DNA from: Sphingobacterium sp. JB170
GTDB lineage: Bacteria; Bacteroidota; Bacteroidia; Sphingobacteriales; Sphingobacteriaceae
Direction of reading: 5' to 3'
DNA length: 64,000 nucleotides
Assembly: GCF_900163865.1 (NCBI RefSeq)
Contig: NZ_FUKU01000037.1
Span: forward strand, 1-64,000
Shown: in pieces, positions 1-6,377 of the stretch
Position numbering within the stretch: the stretch's first letter is position 1
How the letters are laid out: the number at the start of each line of letters is the position of its first letter
Position numbers and translations under genes: made by a program
The notes under the pieces: model-generated
Databases searched by the model: none
Told to the model about the DNA's origin: nothing
The model's input: only the letters and a program-made list of their open reading frames with translations

Positions 1-54
1 TACATGAACTGTGTTAAATTCCAAATTAATTTGGAATTTAACACAGTTCATGTA
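1..54. repeat. Perfect 54-bp palindrome at the window edge
   Basis: Two 27-base arms are exact reverse complements with no spacer (arm begins TACATGAACTGTG, centre AATTAATT). It starts at base 1, so it may extend further left. A perfect spacer-free palindrome this long is unusual in a chromosome. It could be the end of a mobile element, a strong cruciform-forming site, or an assembly fold-back at a contig end. Nothing in the sequence decides between these. Confidence 0.85.
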
Positions 55-254
55 CTAAAACATATTAGTCATTGTTATCGCAAAATTATTCCCTCTCAAA
101 AAAGATCAAGCAATACGGAATTTTTATATTTATCGTATTGATTTACAAGGCAATGAAAGGAAGTGCAGTAAGCACCATTACTAAATCGTTACCGATAGAG
201 TCTTCCATTCTTGTAAACAACTCTTTATTAGCCACTTTTGGCTATGTTAACTTT
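55..254. other. 200 bp with no confident gene, foreign to dsbD
   Basis: The stretch is AT-rich and replaces the expected continuation of dsbD. Weak open frames exist on both strands. On the minus strand a short tail reading MEDSIGNDLVMVLTALPFIAL ends in a stop near base 140, which could be the end of a broken gene, but I do not recognise it. A small hairpin (AGCCA/TGGCT) lies near 230-243. No function can be assigned. Confidence 0.4.
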
Positions 255-602
255 TTATGTAAAAAAGCTTACCGTCAGGGGGACCATCGGAAAGATGCAG
301 GGCATGATAAAGGCTGCAAAGCCGCCTAGGATGCCTGCGATGAATATTCCCCAAAGAGAGGCTTTCTCTTGCGATTCTACTGGCATAGCAGCTGGCGCGT
401 CATCCCCTGCGCTATTTTGCGACGTAAGGTCTTGTGCCGCTCCATCGGTGAATTCAAGATCCTCGGGAATTTCTATTAAGGTGTCATCACCTGGATAAAA
501 CAGCACATCGGACGCTGAGTATAACGTATCCGCCTGCTGCGCCAAAGGACCGAACGGTACTAACAGAAGAGCACAAAAAAGAACATTAATAGCGATTTTC
601 AT
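255..602 (-). pseudogene. dsbD: Truncated DsbD-type thiol:disulfide interchange protein (N-terminal 115 residues)
   Basis: The product starts with a signal peptide (residues 1-21, ending PLAQ) and a short acidic linker. It then enters the first membrane segment of the DsbD/CcdA transmembrane domain, with the diagnostic motif around FIMPCIFPMVPLTVSFF; the Cys in PCxFP is one of the redox pair of the membrane domain. Full-length DsbD proteins are several hundred residues with about eight helices and a C-terminal thioredoxin domain, all missing here. The frame ends at a TAA immediately after the conserved SFFT, where the family continues with a basic residue. The break is therefore at about base 255-258 and comes from a rearrangement or insertion, not from a natural stop. 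The remainder may lie outside the window. Family assignment is firm; cause of truncation is inference. Confidence 0.8.
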
Positions 603-611
603 AGGTCAATT

Positions 612-1691
612 TTAATTAAATGAAGTGGCTAAACGGCTAATCGGTGTAAAACCTTGAAACTCGATTTCAGGCGATAAAAACCCTTCTTTAGCGGGTTCCT
701 CACGCACCAGATCGGTGCTTAAATACTTCTTATTATCGTCACACAGTAGCGTCACGACCACTGCATCTTTGCCCAACTGTGCCTTGCGCTTGATTGCACC
801 AATTACGTTGGCTCCCGAGGAAATCCCAACGGCTAGCCCCAACTGTTCGGCCAGTTTCTGGGCCATCAAAATCGAGTCCCCGTCAGCAGCCTGTATCACC
901 CGATCCAACTGTTCCAATTGCACAATAGCCGGAATAAATTCGTCCGAAATACCCTGAATACGATGTGTACCAATTTTATGCCCGGTGGTCAGCGTAGGAC
1001 TTTCGGCAGGTTCAAGGGGATGAATGCATACCGATGGGTTAATACTCTTCAAATAACGTCCAACGCCCATCACCGTTCCTCCGGTCCCAACGCCCGCAAC
1101 AAAAGCGTCCGGAGTCTTGCCAACATTCCATAGTTGTTCTGCAATTTCACGCCCCGTAGTTAGCTCATGTGCTTCTATATTATATTGGTTTTCAAATTGG
1201 CACGGAAGGAATACGCCCCCCTGCGAGGCGAGCTGCTCACTCAGCCGGATACTACCCAAAAAGCCGCCATCCTCTTTACTGATCAGTTCTATTTTTGCGC
1301 CCAAGCTTTTAATAATGTCGATTCGCTCCTTACTCAACCAATTGGGCATTATAATTTTGACTTGGTGCCCTAATGCCCTTCCTATTGCAGAAAATGCGAT
1401 TCCCGTGTTCCCGCTCGTCGCTTCGATGATGGTATCGGTGGGACGAATAGCGCAATCCATATAAGCTTTATACAAAATATACAAAGCCATACGATCTTTA
1501 ACACTACCGGTCAAATTATAATTTTCACATTTTACATAAATCGACGAAGCCTCCCCATTATATGTATATTGAAGTTCCAACATCGGTGTATTCCCTACTA
1601 AACACCATAAATGCTTAAATTTATTATCCAGTGCTGGGGAGAGGCACCGATCTGTCATTCCTGCAATCATATTAAAATAATTATTACACAA
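612..1691 (-). CDS. PLP-dependent cysteine synthase / cystathionine beta-synthase family protein
   Basis: A fold-type II PLP enzyme of the cysteine synthase family, which makes L-cysteine from O-acetylserine and sulfide in the cytoplasm. Visible motifs are the PLP lysine in TGSVKDR (Lys65), the substrate/phosphate loop TSGNTG (residues 92-97) and the PLP-phosphate loop GTGGT near residue 205. The product is longer than typical CysK/CysM (about 300-320 residues), with an N-terminal extension; Met8 or Met12 could be the true start. CysM, or a specialised beta-replacing enzyme, is equally possible, so I give no symbol. It is divergent from the Lrp-type regulator at 1791, a common arrangement for a regulator and its target. 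The truncated dsbD starts 9 bp after its stop. Confidence 0.85.
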   Translation of the reverse strand: MCNNYFNMIAGMTDRCLSPALDNKFKHLWCLVGNTPMLELQYTYNGEASSIYVKCENYNLTGSVKDRMALYILYKAYMDCAIRPTDTIIEATSGNTGIAFSAIGRALGHQVKIIMPNWLSKERIDIIKSLGAKIELISKEDGGFLGSIRLSEQLASQGGVFLPCQFENQYNIEAHELTTGREIAEQLWNVGKTPDAFVAGVGTGGTVMGVGRYLKSINPSVCIHPLEPAESPTLTTGHKIGTHRIQGISDEFIPAIVQLEQLDRVIQAADGDSILMAQKLAEQLGLAVGISSGANVIGAIKRKAQLGKDAVVVTLLCDDNKKYLSTDLVREEPAKEGFLSPEIEFQGFTPISRLATSFN

Positions 1692-1743
1692 AAGTTGGGT
1701 AAAACAATACAGTATTCAATAGTTTACATAAAAAACAATAAAT

Positions 1744-1761
1744 TATACTGAAATTAGTATA
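1744..1761. promoter_or_regulatory. Putative operator between cysteine synthase and Lrp-type regulator
   Basis: The short divergent gap holds an inverted repeat TATACT-N6-AGTATA with 6-base perfect arms. Lrp/AsnC proteins bind as dimers to AT-rich, imperfectly dyad-symmetric sites of about 15 bp, so this is a good candidate site for the protein encoded 30 bp downstream. The right arm overlaps TATATTTA, which resembles the Bacteroidota -7 element TAnnTTTG. Inference only. Confidence 0.45.
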
Positions 1762-1790
1762 TTTACGATAAAATATTCATTTAAGAAACA

Positions 1791-2279
1791 ATGTATGAAA
1801 CGGATACAAGAAAACTTACTATGGAGCTAGACGAAGTAGACCTAAAATTATTACGCTTACTGCAAAAGGACGCTTCATTAAGCAATAAAGAACTATCCTA
1901 TTCGATTAATAAATCGATTGCCGCTGTGCATGAACGCGTAAAAAAGCTTAAAGCAAATGGATACATCAAACGAACGGTTGCTATATTGGATCGTAAAAAA
2001 GTGGGTATGGACCTCATCTCATTTTCACAAGTATTCCTAAAGGCACATACCGCTGAGGTCTTAAACGAATTTGAGCACGAAGTTGCAAAATTTCCTGAAG
2101 TAATGGAATGCTATCAAATGGCAGGGTCATACGATTTCATGCTACGAATTGCAACAGCAGATATGGAAGGCTATCACATCTTTCTGCGCTATAAATTAGC
2201 TGTGCTACCGCAGGTAAATACTGTGCAAACTTATTTCGTACTCTCGGAGACTAAAAATGAAACAGCTTATCCGATCTAA
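1791..2279 (+). CDS. Lrp/AsnC family transcriptional regulator
   Basis: A small DNA-binding protein with an N-terminal winged helix-turn-helix (about residues 12-70; LDEVDLKLLRLLQKDA, then the recognition region around SIAAVHERVKKL) and a C-terminal RAM/AsnC ligand-binding domain (about 80-155, including the family-typical PEVMECYQMAGSYDFMLRI). Such proteins form dimers or octamers and respond to amino acids. The divergent cysteine synthase suggests control of cysteine or sulfur amino-acid metabolism, but the effector cannot be read from sequence. The ATG at 1821 (MELDEVD) gives the usual 152-residue length and may be the real start. An intrinsic terminator follows 25 bp after the stop. Confidence 0.92.
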   Translation: MYETDTRKLTMELDEVDLKLLRLLQKDASLSNKELSYSINKSIAAVHERVKKLKANGYIKRTVAILDRKKVGMDLISFSQVFLKAHTAEVLNEFEHEVAKFPEVMECYQMAGSYDFMLRIATADMEGYHIFLRYKLAVLPQVNTVQTYFVLSETKNETAYPI

Positions 2280-2303
2280 AGAAACAGGTTGTCCAAAAAA
2301 AAG

Positions 2304-2336
2304 AAAACCCTGTAGAAGAAATCTATAGGGTTTTTT
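2304..2336 (+). terminator. Intrinsic terminator after the Lrp-type gene
   Basis: A 13-bp stem (AAAACCCTGTAGA / TCTATAGGGTTTT, one G-T wobble) with a 5-base loop is followed by a run of T. It also sits just downstream of the minus-strand tRNA-Val fragment, so it may terminate in both directions. Confidence 0.85.
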
Positions 2337-2342
2337 CGTTTG

Positions 2343-2394
2343 TGGAGGCTACAGGATTCGAACCTGTGACCCTCTGCTTGTAAGGCAGATGCTC
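2343..2394 (-). pseudogene. 3' half of a split tRNA-Val(TAC) gene
   Basis: Read on the minus strand this carries the anticodon arm (loop CTTACAA, anticodon TAC), variable loop, T-arm with GGTTCGAATCC and the 3' acceptor strand AGCCTCC plus discriminator A. The 5' acceptor strand and D-arm are absent; beyond base 2394 the sequence is unrelated. The missing half is at 6127-6172, whose 5' acceptor GGAGGCT pairs perfectly with this 3' strand. Joined at the shared 23-bp segment, the two halves rebuild one normal tRNA-Val. CCA is not encoded. Confidence 0.9.
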
Positions 2395-2735
2395 ACGCTC
2401 CGAAATATGTTTATTTTCAGGGATTTATCTCAACTTTGTTTTTCTCTGCAACCTATTTACAACCTTTTGGAGGTTACAAACACAAAGTCAAAAAACGCAA
2501 TCCGCCGTTTGCATTGTCCTGATGCTGGGTGGGATTGTAACCCAAATATAGCGACTAGTTTTAACTGTTCTAACAGCATTGCCCAATTATTTTGAACAGA
2601 AGAAGGATCCAAATAGCTGGATTAAGAATGGCAGGAAGCTGCAAATTTGGCTCAAAAAAGCGATATCAAATTCTATATAGATTGAAAGGGAAGCGATGGG
2701 GTCTTTTAGCAAAAAAACTCTAAAACCATATAAAT
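2395..2735. other. Non-coding left end of the island
   Basis: About 340 bp between the split tRNA and the AbiE operator. Open frames here are short and lack convincing composition. There is a small inverted repeat AACCTTTTGGAGGTT near 2461-2475. Left-end sequence of an integrated element, with the integrase gone, would fit, but nothing proves it. Confidence 0.4.
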
Positions 2736-2806
2736 GTCTTTTGTTTGAAATCAAACAAAAGACACTGAAGATAATTTGGTGTCCTTTGTTTGAATGAGTA
2801 TGTTTG
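2736..2806 (+). promoter_or_regulatory. AbiE promoter with triple operator half-sites
   Basis: A perfect 13-bp inverted repeat GTCTTTTGTTTGA (2736-2748) / TCAAACAAAAGAC (2751-2763) is followed by a third near-identical half-site GTGTCCTTTGTTTGA (2780-2794, one mismatch). A Bacteroidota promoter fits closely: -33 TTTG at 2775-2778, 20-bp spacer, -7 TATGTTTG at 2799-2806, which matches TAnnTTTG exactly. The third half-site lies between the two promoter elements, so a bound repressor would block RNA polymerase. AbiEi antitoxins are known to repress their own promoters through inverted repeats. Binding here is inferred. Confidence 0.75.
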
Positions 2807-2821
2807 CTAAATAATTAAGAA

Positions 2822-3577
2822 ATGACAACAGAATTCATAACAAAGGAACTAAGAAAGGAATTTGGGGTACAGGGGATGTTTTCCCGGGAAGACCTCTTTG
2901 AATTCTATCTTAGATTTGATAGGGAATTGAAAGAAACAACTTTCCGGTGGCGCATTTTTGATTTAAAAGAAAAGAAGGTCATAACCCCTTTATCAAAGGA
3001 ATTATTTTCTCTTACCTATAAACCTGTATTTAAGCCGAAGACTGAGACAAGGGATAGCAGAATAAGCACCAAGCTGTCCAAAGGGTTTCCTATCCTAAAG
3101 CAATGCATCTGGTCAACGAGAGTCCTCAATGAATTTATGTTACATCAGCCTGGAAAATTTATTACAATTTTGGAGGTTGAAAAAGATGCGCTGGAACCGG
3201 TGTTTCATTACCTGCAAGATATCAATACACCTGATGTATACCTATCTCCGACCGAAAAGGAACTGGAACGGTATGTTTATGAGGCGGATTCCGCTCTTGT
3301 CTTGCAATCATTGGTATCAAAAGCTCCTATCAAGACATTGAAAAACCAGACTGTTCCCACTATCGAGAAAATATTGGTAGACATTTTCGCCGATAAAAAA
3401 CTGTTTAGCACGTTTCAAGGGAACGAGCTGGCCAATATCATAAACAACGCTTATGACAGGTATCAAATTGACTTTACCAGACTTTTCAGTTATGCCAGGC
3501 GGAGAAAGAAAGAAAATGATCTTATAAAATACCTTTCACAACAAACGGGCATCCCACAAACTATCCTGAATGATTGA
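2822..3577 (+). CDS. AbiEi-type antitoxin / transcriptional repressor
   Basis: The likely antitoxin of a type IV toxin-antitoxin (abortive infection) pair. The N-terminal ~65 residues read as a winged helix (FSREDLFEFY, then FRWRIFDLKEKKVITPL ending in LFSLTY), the layout of AbiEi-type repressors; the remaining ~185 residues form the C-terminal antitoxin region, for which I see no catalytic motif. The protein is of the DUF6577-like kind often found next to AbiEii toxins in Bacteroidota. The gene overlaps the toxin gene by 8 bp (ATGATTGA), indicating translational coupling. It starts 16 bp after the -7 element, so the leader is short. Function rests mainly on the partner and the operator; the sequence itself is diverged from classical AbiEi. 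Confidence 0.75.
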   Translation: MTTEFITKELRKEFGVQGMFSREDLFEFYLRFDRELKETTFRWRIFDLKEKKVITPLSKELFSLTYKPVFKPKTETRDSRISTKLSKGFPILKQCIWSTRVLNEFMLHQPGKFITILEVEKDALEPVFHYLQDINTPDVYLSPTEKELERYVYEADSALVLQSLVSKAPIKTLKNQTVPTIEKILVDIFADKKLFSTFQGNELANIINNAYDRYQIDFTRLFSYARRRKKENDLIKYLSQQTGIPQTILND

Positions 3578-4712
3578 CCCAAAATCCCTATCAGCTGATT
3601 GGCTGGCGGAAAAAAGAAAGAAATACAGCAAAGATCCAGGCATCATGGAAAACATGATCTATGCTTTGCATTTACTGGAGCAATTAAAGCTCACCGGACT
3701 TGACTTCATTTTTAAGGGCGGAACGAGTTTGGTTTTGATCATGGAGCAACCCCAACGCTTTTCGGTTGATATAGATGTCATTGTGAATCCTGACATGACA
3801 AAAGAGAGCCTGGAGAACTTTTTGTCAAAAATCGTAGCCACAAGCAATTTTACGGGCATGCGACTTGATGCGAGAAGAAGTTACAGAGACGGAGTGCCAA
3901 AAGCGCACTATGCATTTTCCTTTCGGTCCAATGTCTCTACAAGGAACAGGGAGGGCAAAATTGAGGAACGGCCTGAAAAAGAAATTTCCCTTGACGTCCT
4001 GTTCGCCGAGAACCATTATCCGGTTTTAGTGAAAAGAAATGTACAAGCAGAATGGCTATTGACGACTGGGGAAGTAGTGTCTGTAAAAACCCCGGATATA
4101 AATTCAATAGCCGGGGACAAGCTCACCGCATTCGCCCCCAATACAACCGGCGTGCCTTACCACCGGGAACGCGTCAACGATAAAGGAGAAATCATTCGAT
4201 CGGAAATGTATATGGAGATCATGAAGCAGGCTTTTGACGTTGGCTGTCTATTCGATCTTATTGATGATCTGCAAACATTTAAACAGTCGTACGAGGCCAC
4301 AGCCATCGGTGAAATTAAATACAGGCCTGAAAGAAAAATAGACTCGGTTGAAATTGTCCTAAAAGACACCATAGCTACGGCACTGCTGGTCGCAAGGAAC
4401 AACGCCCAACTAAACGACGAAGACAAAATGGTATATTCCTATTTCAGCAAGGGCATCCAACAATTTGGACATTATGTCTATACCACGAATTTCCGCATTG
4501 AGCAAGCCCAGATTGCGGTTGCGAAATCAGCTTATTTGGCAGCAATAATCCTTTCAAGAGCAGAATCATATGAAAAGTTTGATGTGACCGTGCCTTTAAG
4601 GGACTATATGATAGACCATCCTGAATACAATTTTCTCAATAAGCAGCTGAAATTCGTATCAAAAGGGGAAGCATTATTTTACTGGAATAGAACGATCAGG
4701 CTTTTATATTAA
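3570..4712 (+). CDS. AbiEii-type nucleotidyltransferase toxin
   Basis: A nucleotidyltransferase-superfamily protein of the AbiEii/AbiGii toxin family (PF08843-like). Core motifs are visible: FKGGTSL (Gly50-Gly51-Thr-Ser) and, 16 residues on, the metal-binding Asp pair in FSVDIDVIV (Asp67, Asp69). A third acidic strand EISLDVLF and the IAGDKLTAF segment typical of the family follow around residues 147-190. The C-terminal ~150 residues are helical and probably complete the toxin fold. Family members transfer nucleotides onto RNA (tRNA for MenT relatives) and stop growth, often in response to phage; antitoxin and toxin do not bind each other in type IV systems. Length of 380 residues is within the family range, and all key residues are present, so it is probably active. 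Confidence 0.88.
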   Translation: MIDPKSLSADWLAEKRKKYSKDPGIMENMIYALHLLEQLKLTGLDFIFKGGTSLVLIMEQPQRFSVDIDVIVNPDMTKESLENFLSKIVATSNFTGMRLDARRSYRDGVPKAHYAFSFRSNVSTRNREGKIEERPEKEISLDVLFAENHYPVLVKRNVQAEWLLTTGEVVSVKTPDINSIAGDKLTAFAPNTTGVPYHRERVNDKGEIIRSEMYMEIMKQAFDVGCLFDLIDDLQTFKQSYEATAIGEIKYRPERKIDSVEIVLKDTIATALLVARNNAQLNDEDKMVYSYFSKGIQQFGHYVYTTNFRIEQAQIAVAKSAYLAAIILSRAESYEKFDVTVPLRDYMIDHPEYNFLNKQLKFVSKGEALFYWNRTIRLLY

Positions 4713-4730
4713 TTCTCTCAAATGGACTAT

Positions 4731-4829
4731 TCAAACAAAAGACACCAACATCTATTTAGTGTCTTTTGTTTGAATTCGTATATTTGCTGAACAATTAAGG
4801 AATGACAACAGAACTCATAACAAAGGAGC
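4731..4829 (+). repeat. Second, diverged copy of the AbiE operator-promoter
   Basis: This segment aligns without gaps to 2751-2849 (constant offset of 1980 bp). Conserved are the half-sites TCAAACAAAAGACAC and GTGTCTTTTGTTTGA, the -7 element TATATTTG (4779-4786), the leader and the first nine codons of the antitoxin gene. Divergence is concentrated between the half-sites (about 4746-4753), and the -33 TTTG is changed to TTTA. The pattern indicates a tandem second AbiE unit that was later cut off. Confidence 0.9.
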
Positions 4830-4843
4830 AAATCCACGCTTAA
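4802..4843 (+). pseudogene. 13-codon remnant of a second AbiEi antitoxin gene
   Basis: The frame reads MTTELITKEQIHA and stops. The first nine residues match the intact antitoxin start (MTTEFITKE) with one change, after which all similarity ends at about 4829. Upstream promoter and operator half-sites are retained, so a short transcript could still be made, or the sites could act as extra operator copies that titrate the repressor. Most simply it is the stump of a duplicated gene. Confidence 0.8.
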
Positions 4844-4964
4844 TTTGTTTCCATTATGCAGCATAATATAATGCATTTTAGAAACAAAATGAAATTTTAA
4901 GATTTAGACTCTAGTACTATAGATGACTCCAAGAGTGTCGGAATCAAAAGCGAAATAATCTTCT

Positions 4965-5180
4965 TTATTCAAGGCTTAACGGGTTAAATAAATTTGTATC
5001 TAGGTCCCCAGCTATAACTGAATAAGGGTAATGCCCTTTATCTAAATTTTGGCCGACGATCACTATCTCCTTGATTTCTTCGGTTTTGCTACGAAGAACA
5101 ATCTCGTTCATGATATCATCTCTCGTGTCCTTGGTTATTCCCATATAGGGATAGCCTACCAACACATACTTCCCGCTTTT
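4965..5180 (-). pseudogene. C-terminal fragment of an unrecognised gene
   Basis: A minus-strand frame of about 70 residues has normal protein-like composition: GLKSGKYVLVGYPYMG, then TKDTRDDIMNEIVLRSKTEE, IKEIVIVGQNLDKGHYPYSV and an end in NPLSLE. Upstream of about base 5180 the frame merely runs antisense to the transposase, so the N-terminal part has been lost at the junction. I do not recognise the family. The GKYVLVGYPY and KEIVIVGQN segments look like two beta strands of a nuclease- or Rossmann-like core, but that is speculation. Confidence 0.5.
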
Positions 5181-5211
5181 TAGCCCGTATGTAAGCGCAC
5201 AGATACGCAGT

Positions 5212-5883
5212 CGGATCCGTAAAAAGGTGAAAGAGGTCACTCTGGATCTGGCACCCACGATGGAAAGGATTGCCCGTCGCGCATTTCCCCATGCCAAGTT
5301 AGTGTCCGATCGTTTTCATGTCCAGCAGCTGGCCGGGAATGCTGTTCAGCAGCTTCGTATTGAATACAGATGGGAAGCAATCGAACAAGAAAACAAAGAG
5401 ATAGAACTGGCTAAAGAAACCGGGAATACCTATCTCCCCCGGATATTGGAGAATGGTGATACGATGAAACAGTTGCTGGCTAGAAGCAGGCACCTGCTGT
5501 TCAAACAGGATACCAATTGGACGCCAAGTCAGCGGCAGCGGGCCGAAATACTCTTTCAATACTATCCTGTATTGGAAGAAGCATACAGGTTGAGCCGAAA
5601 ACTATCCCACATCTTCCGTAATACCAAAGAAAAGGGTGTAGGCTTTACCCGGTTAGCCCAATGGCACAATGATGTCGAAAGATCAGGTCTGAAGACATTC
5701 GGTACGGTCTCAAGAACCATCCAAAATCATTACCAGACCATATTAAACTACTTTGATAACAGGCATACCAATGCTTCAGCGGAATCTTTCAATGCCAAGA
5801 TAAAGGGATTAAGGGCACAGTTCAGGGGGGGGGTAAGGAACGTGGAATTCTTTATGTTCAGGCTATCTAAAATATACGCATAA
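5212..5883 (+). pseudogene. ISL3-family transposase, 5'-truncated
   Basis: About 220 C-terminal residues of a DDE transposase of the ISL3 type. The family motifs are clear: EVTLDLAPTMERIARRAFP, the second catalytic Asp in VSDRFHVQQL, and the catalytic Glu in NASAESFNAKIKGLRAQFRGG near the end. The N-terminal half with the zinc-binding region, helix-turn-helix and first catalytic Asp is missing; the frame is open upstream to about 5180 but the similarity begins near 5212. A GTG at 5227 is the first start-like codon and is probably not a real start. A run of nine G lies at 5825-5833. The element end is likely in 5884-5935, where GATCCGCTTGATCC forms a short direct repeat, but no matching left end is found. 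Confidence 0.85.
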
Positions 5884-5970
5884 ATTTATAGCCCCCCAAC
5901 TTTTTTGCTTGATCCGCTTGATCCCAACGAATTTGGAAAAGCCGTCGGCCGAAATTTCGACCTAACGGAA

Positions 5971-6001
5971 AAAGCCGCTTTCCTGCAAGAAAAGCGGCTT
6001 T
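5971..6001 (-). terminator. Terminator of the tRNA-Val array
   Basis: An 11-bp perfect stem AAAGCCGCTTT / AAAGCGGCTTT with a 9-base loop, flanked by T runs on both strands. It sits 9 bp after the tRNA-Val at 6010-6084 in the direction of tRNA transcription and would work both ways. Confidence 0.85.
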
Positions 6002-6009
6002 TTGAGTGG

Positions 6010-6084
6010 TGGGAGATACTGGGTTCGAACCAGTGACCCCCTGCTTGTAAGGCAGGTGCTCTGAACCAGCTGAGCTAATCTCCC
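6010..6084 (-). tRNA. tRNA-Val(TAC)
   Basis: Minus-strand cloverleaf: acceptor GGGAGAT/ATCTCCC, D-arm GCTC..GAGC, anticodon arm CCTGC-CTTACAA-GCAGG with anticodon TAC, T-arm ACTGG-TTCGAAC-CCAGT, discriminator A, encoded CCA at 6007-6009. It lies inside the island between the broken tRNA-Val and the terminator, yet is intact, so valine decoding survives loss of its neighbour. Confidence 0.95.
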
Positions 6085-6126
6085 TATTATTTTCCCATAC
6101 CTAGAGCGACTTTTTGTCAGCTGTGG

Positions 6127-6172
6127 CTCTGCTTGTAAGGCAGATGCTCTGAACCAACTGAGCTAAGCCTCC
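6127..6172 (-). pseudogene. 5' half of the split tRNA-Val(TAC) gene
   Basis: On the minus strand it begins with acceptor GGAGGCT, D-arm GCTCAGTTGGTTCAGAGC and anticodon arm TCTGC-CTTACAA-GCAGA, then changes to unrelated sequence (CCACAGCTGAC) where the variable loop should start. The matching 3' half is at 2343-2394. The shared 23 bp (6127-6149) is the direct repeat bounding the island. It cannot give a functional tRNA. Confidence 0.9.
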
Positions 6173-6182
6173 TCTTATGTGG

Positions 6183-6257
6183 TGGAGAATACTGGATTCG
6201 AACCAGTGACCCTCTGCTTGTAAGGCAGATGCTCTGAACCAGCTGAGCTAATTCTCC
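6183..6257 (-). tRNA. tRNA-Val(TAC)
   Basis: Intact cloverleaf on the minus strand: acceptor GGAGAAT/ATTCTCC, anticodon arm TCTGC-CTTACAA-GCAGA (anticodon TAC), T-arm ACTGG-TTCGAAT-CCAGT, discriminator A and encoded CCA at 6180-6182. It is the first gene of the tRNA-Val array, 10 bp upstream of the broken copy. Confidence 0.95.
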
Positions 6258-6377
6258 AGGACTTCCGCTTATTGCGTGTGCAAATATAGAGGTAAAATCC
6301 GATTTGCAAAAGTATTTTTTAACTTTTTTACTCCTCCGATAGCAAGCAGCTCGCTACCAACAAAATAATCTTCAGGT

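Larger units (their letters stand above)
2372..6149. mobile_element. Accessory island inserted into tRNA-Val, bounded by 23-bp direct repeats
   Basis: The 23-bp sequence beginning CTCTGCTTGTAAGG occurs at 2372-2394 and again at 6127-6149. Both copies cover the anticodon stem-loop of the same tRNA-Val gene, whose two halves now lie on opposite sides. This is the signature expected of site-specific integration at a tRNA anticodon arm. The interior holds an AbiE-type pair, a duplicated AbiE promoter, a gene fragment, an ISL3-type transposase remnant, a terminator and an intact tRNA-Val. No integrase is present, so the element is either a decayed remnant or was mobilised in trans. Recombination between the repeated tRNA-Val genes is an alternative origin. 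Confidence 0.65.

Noticed and set aside
1..54. A CRISPR-type or tandem repeat
   Set aside because: There is only a single palindrome with no repeated spacing; I found no CRISPR array in the window.
2389..2595. 68-codon plus-strand frame starting in the split tRNA
   Set aside because: It begins inside the tRNA fragment and has no coding signal; probably chance in the non-coding island end.
5227..5883. Reading the transposase frame as a complete small transposase starting at GTG 5227
   Set aside because: The first catalytic Asp and N-terminal domains are missing and the frame stays open upstream, so it is a truncated ISL3-type remnant.
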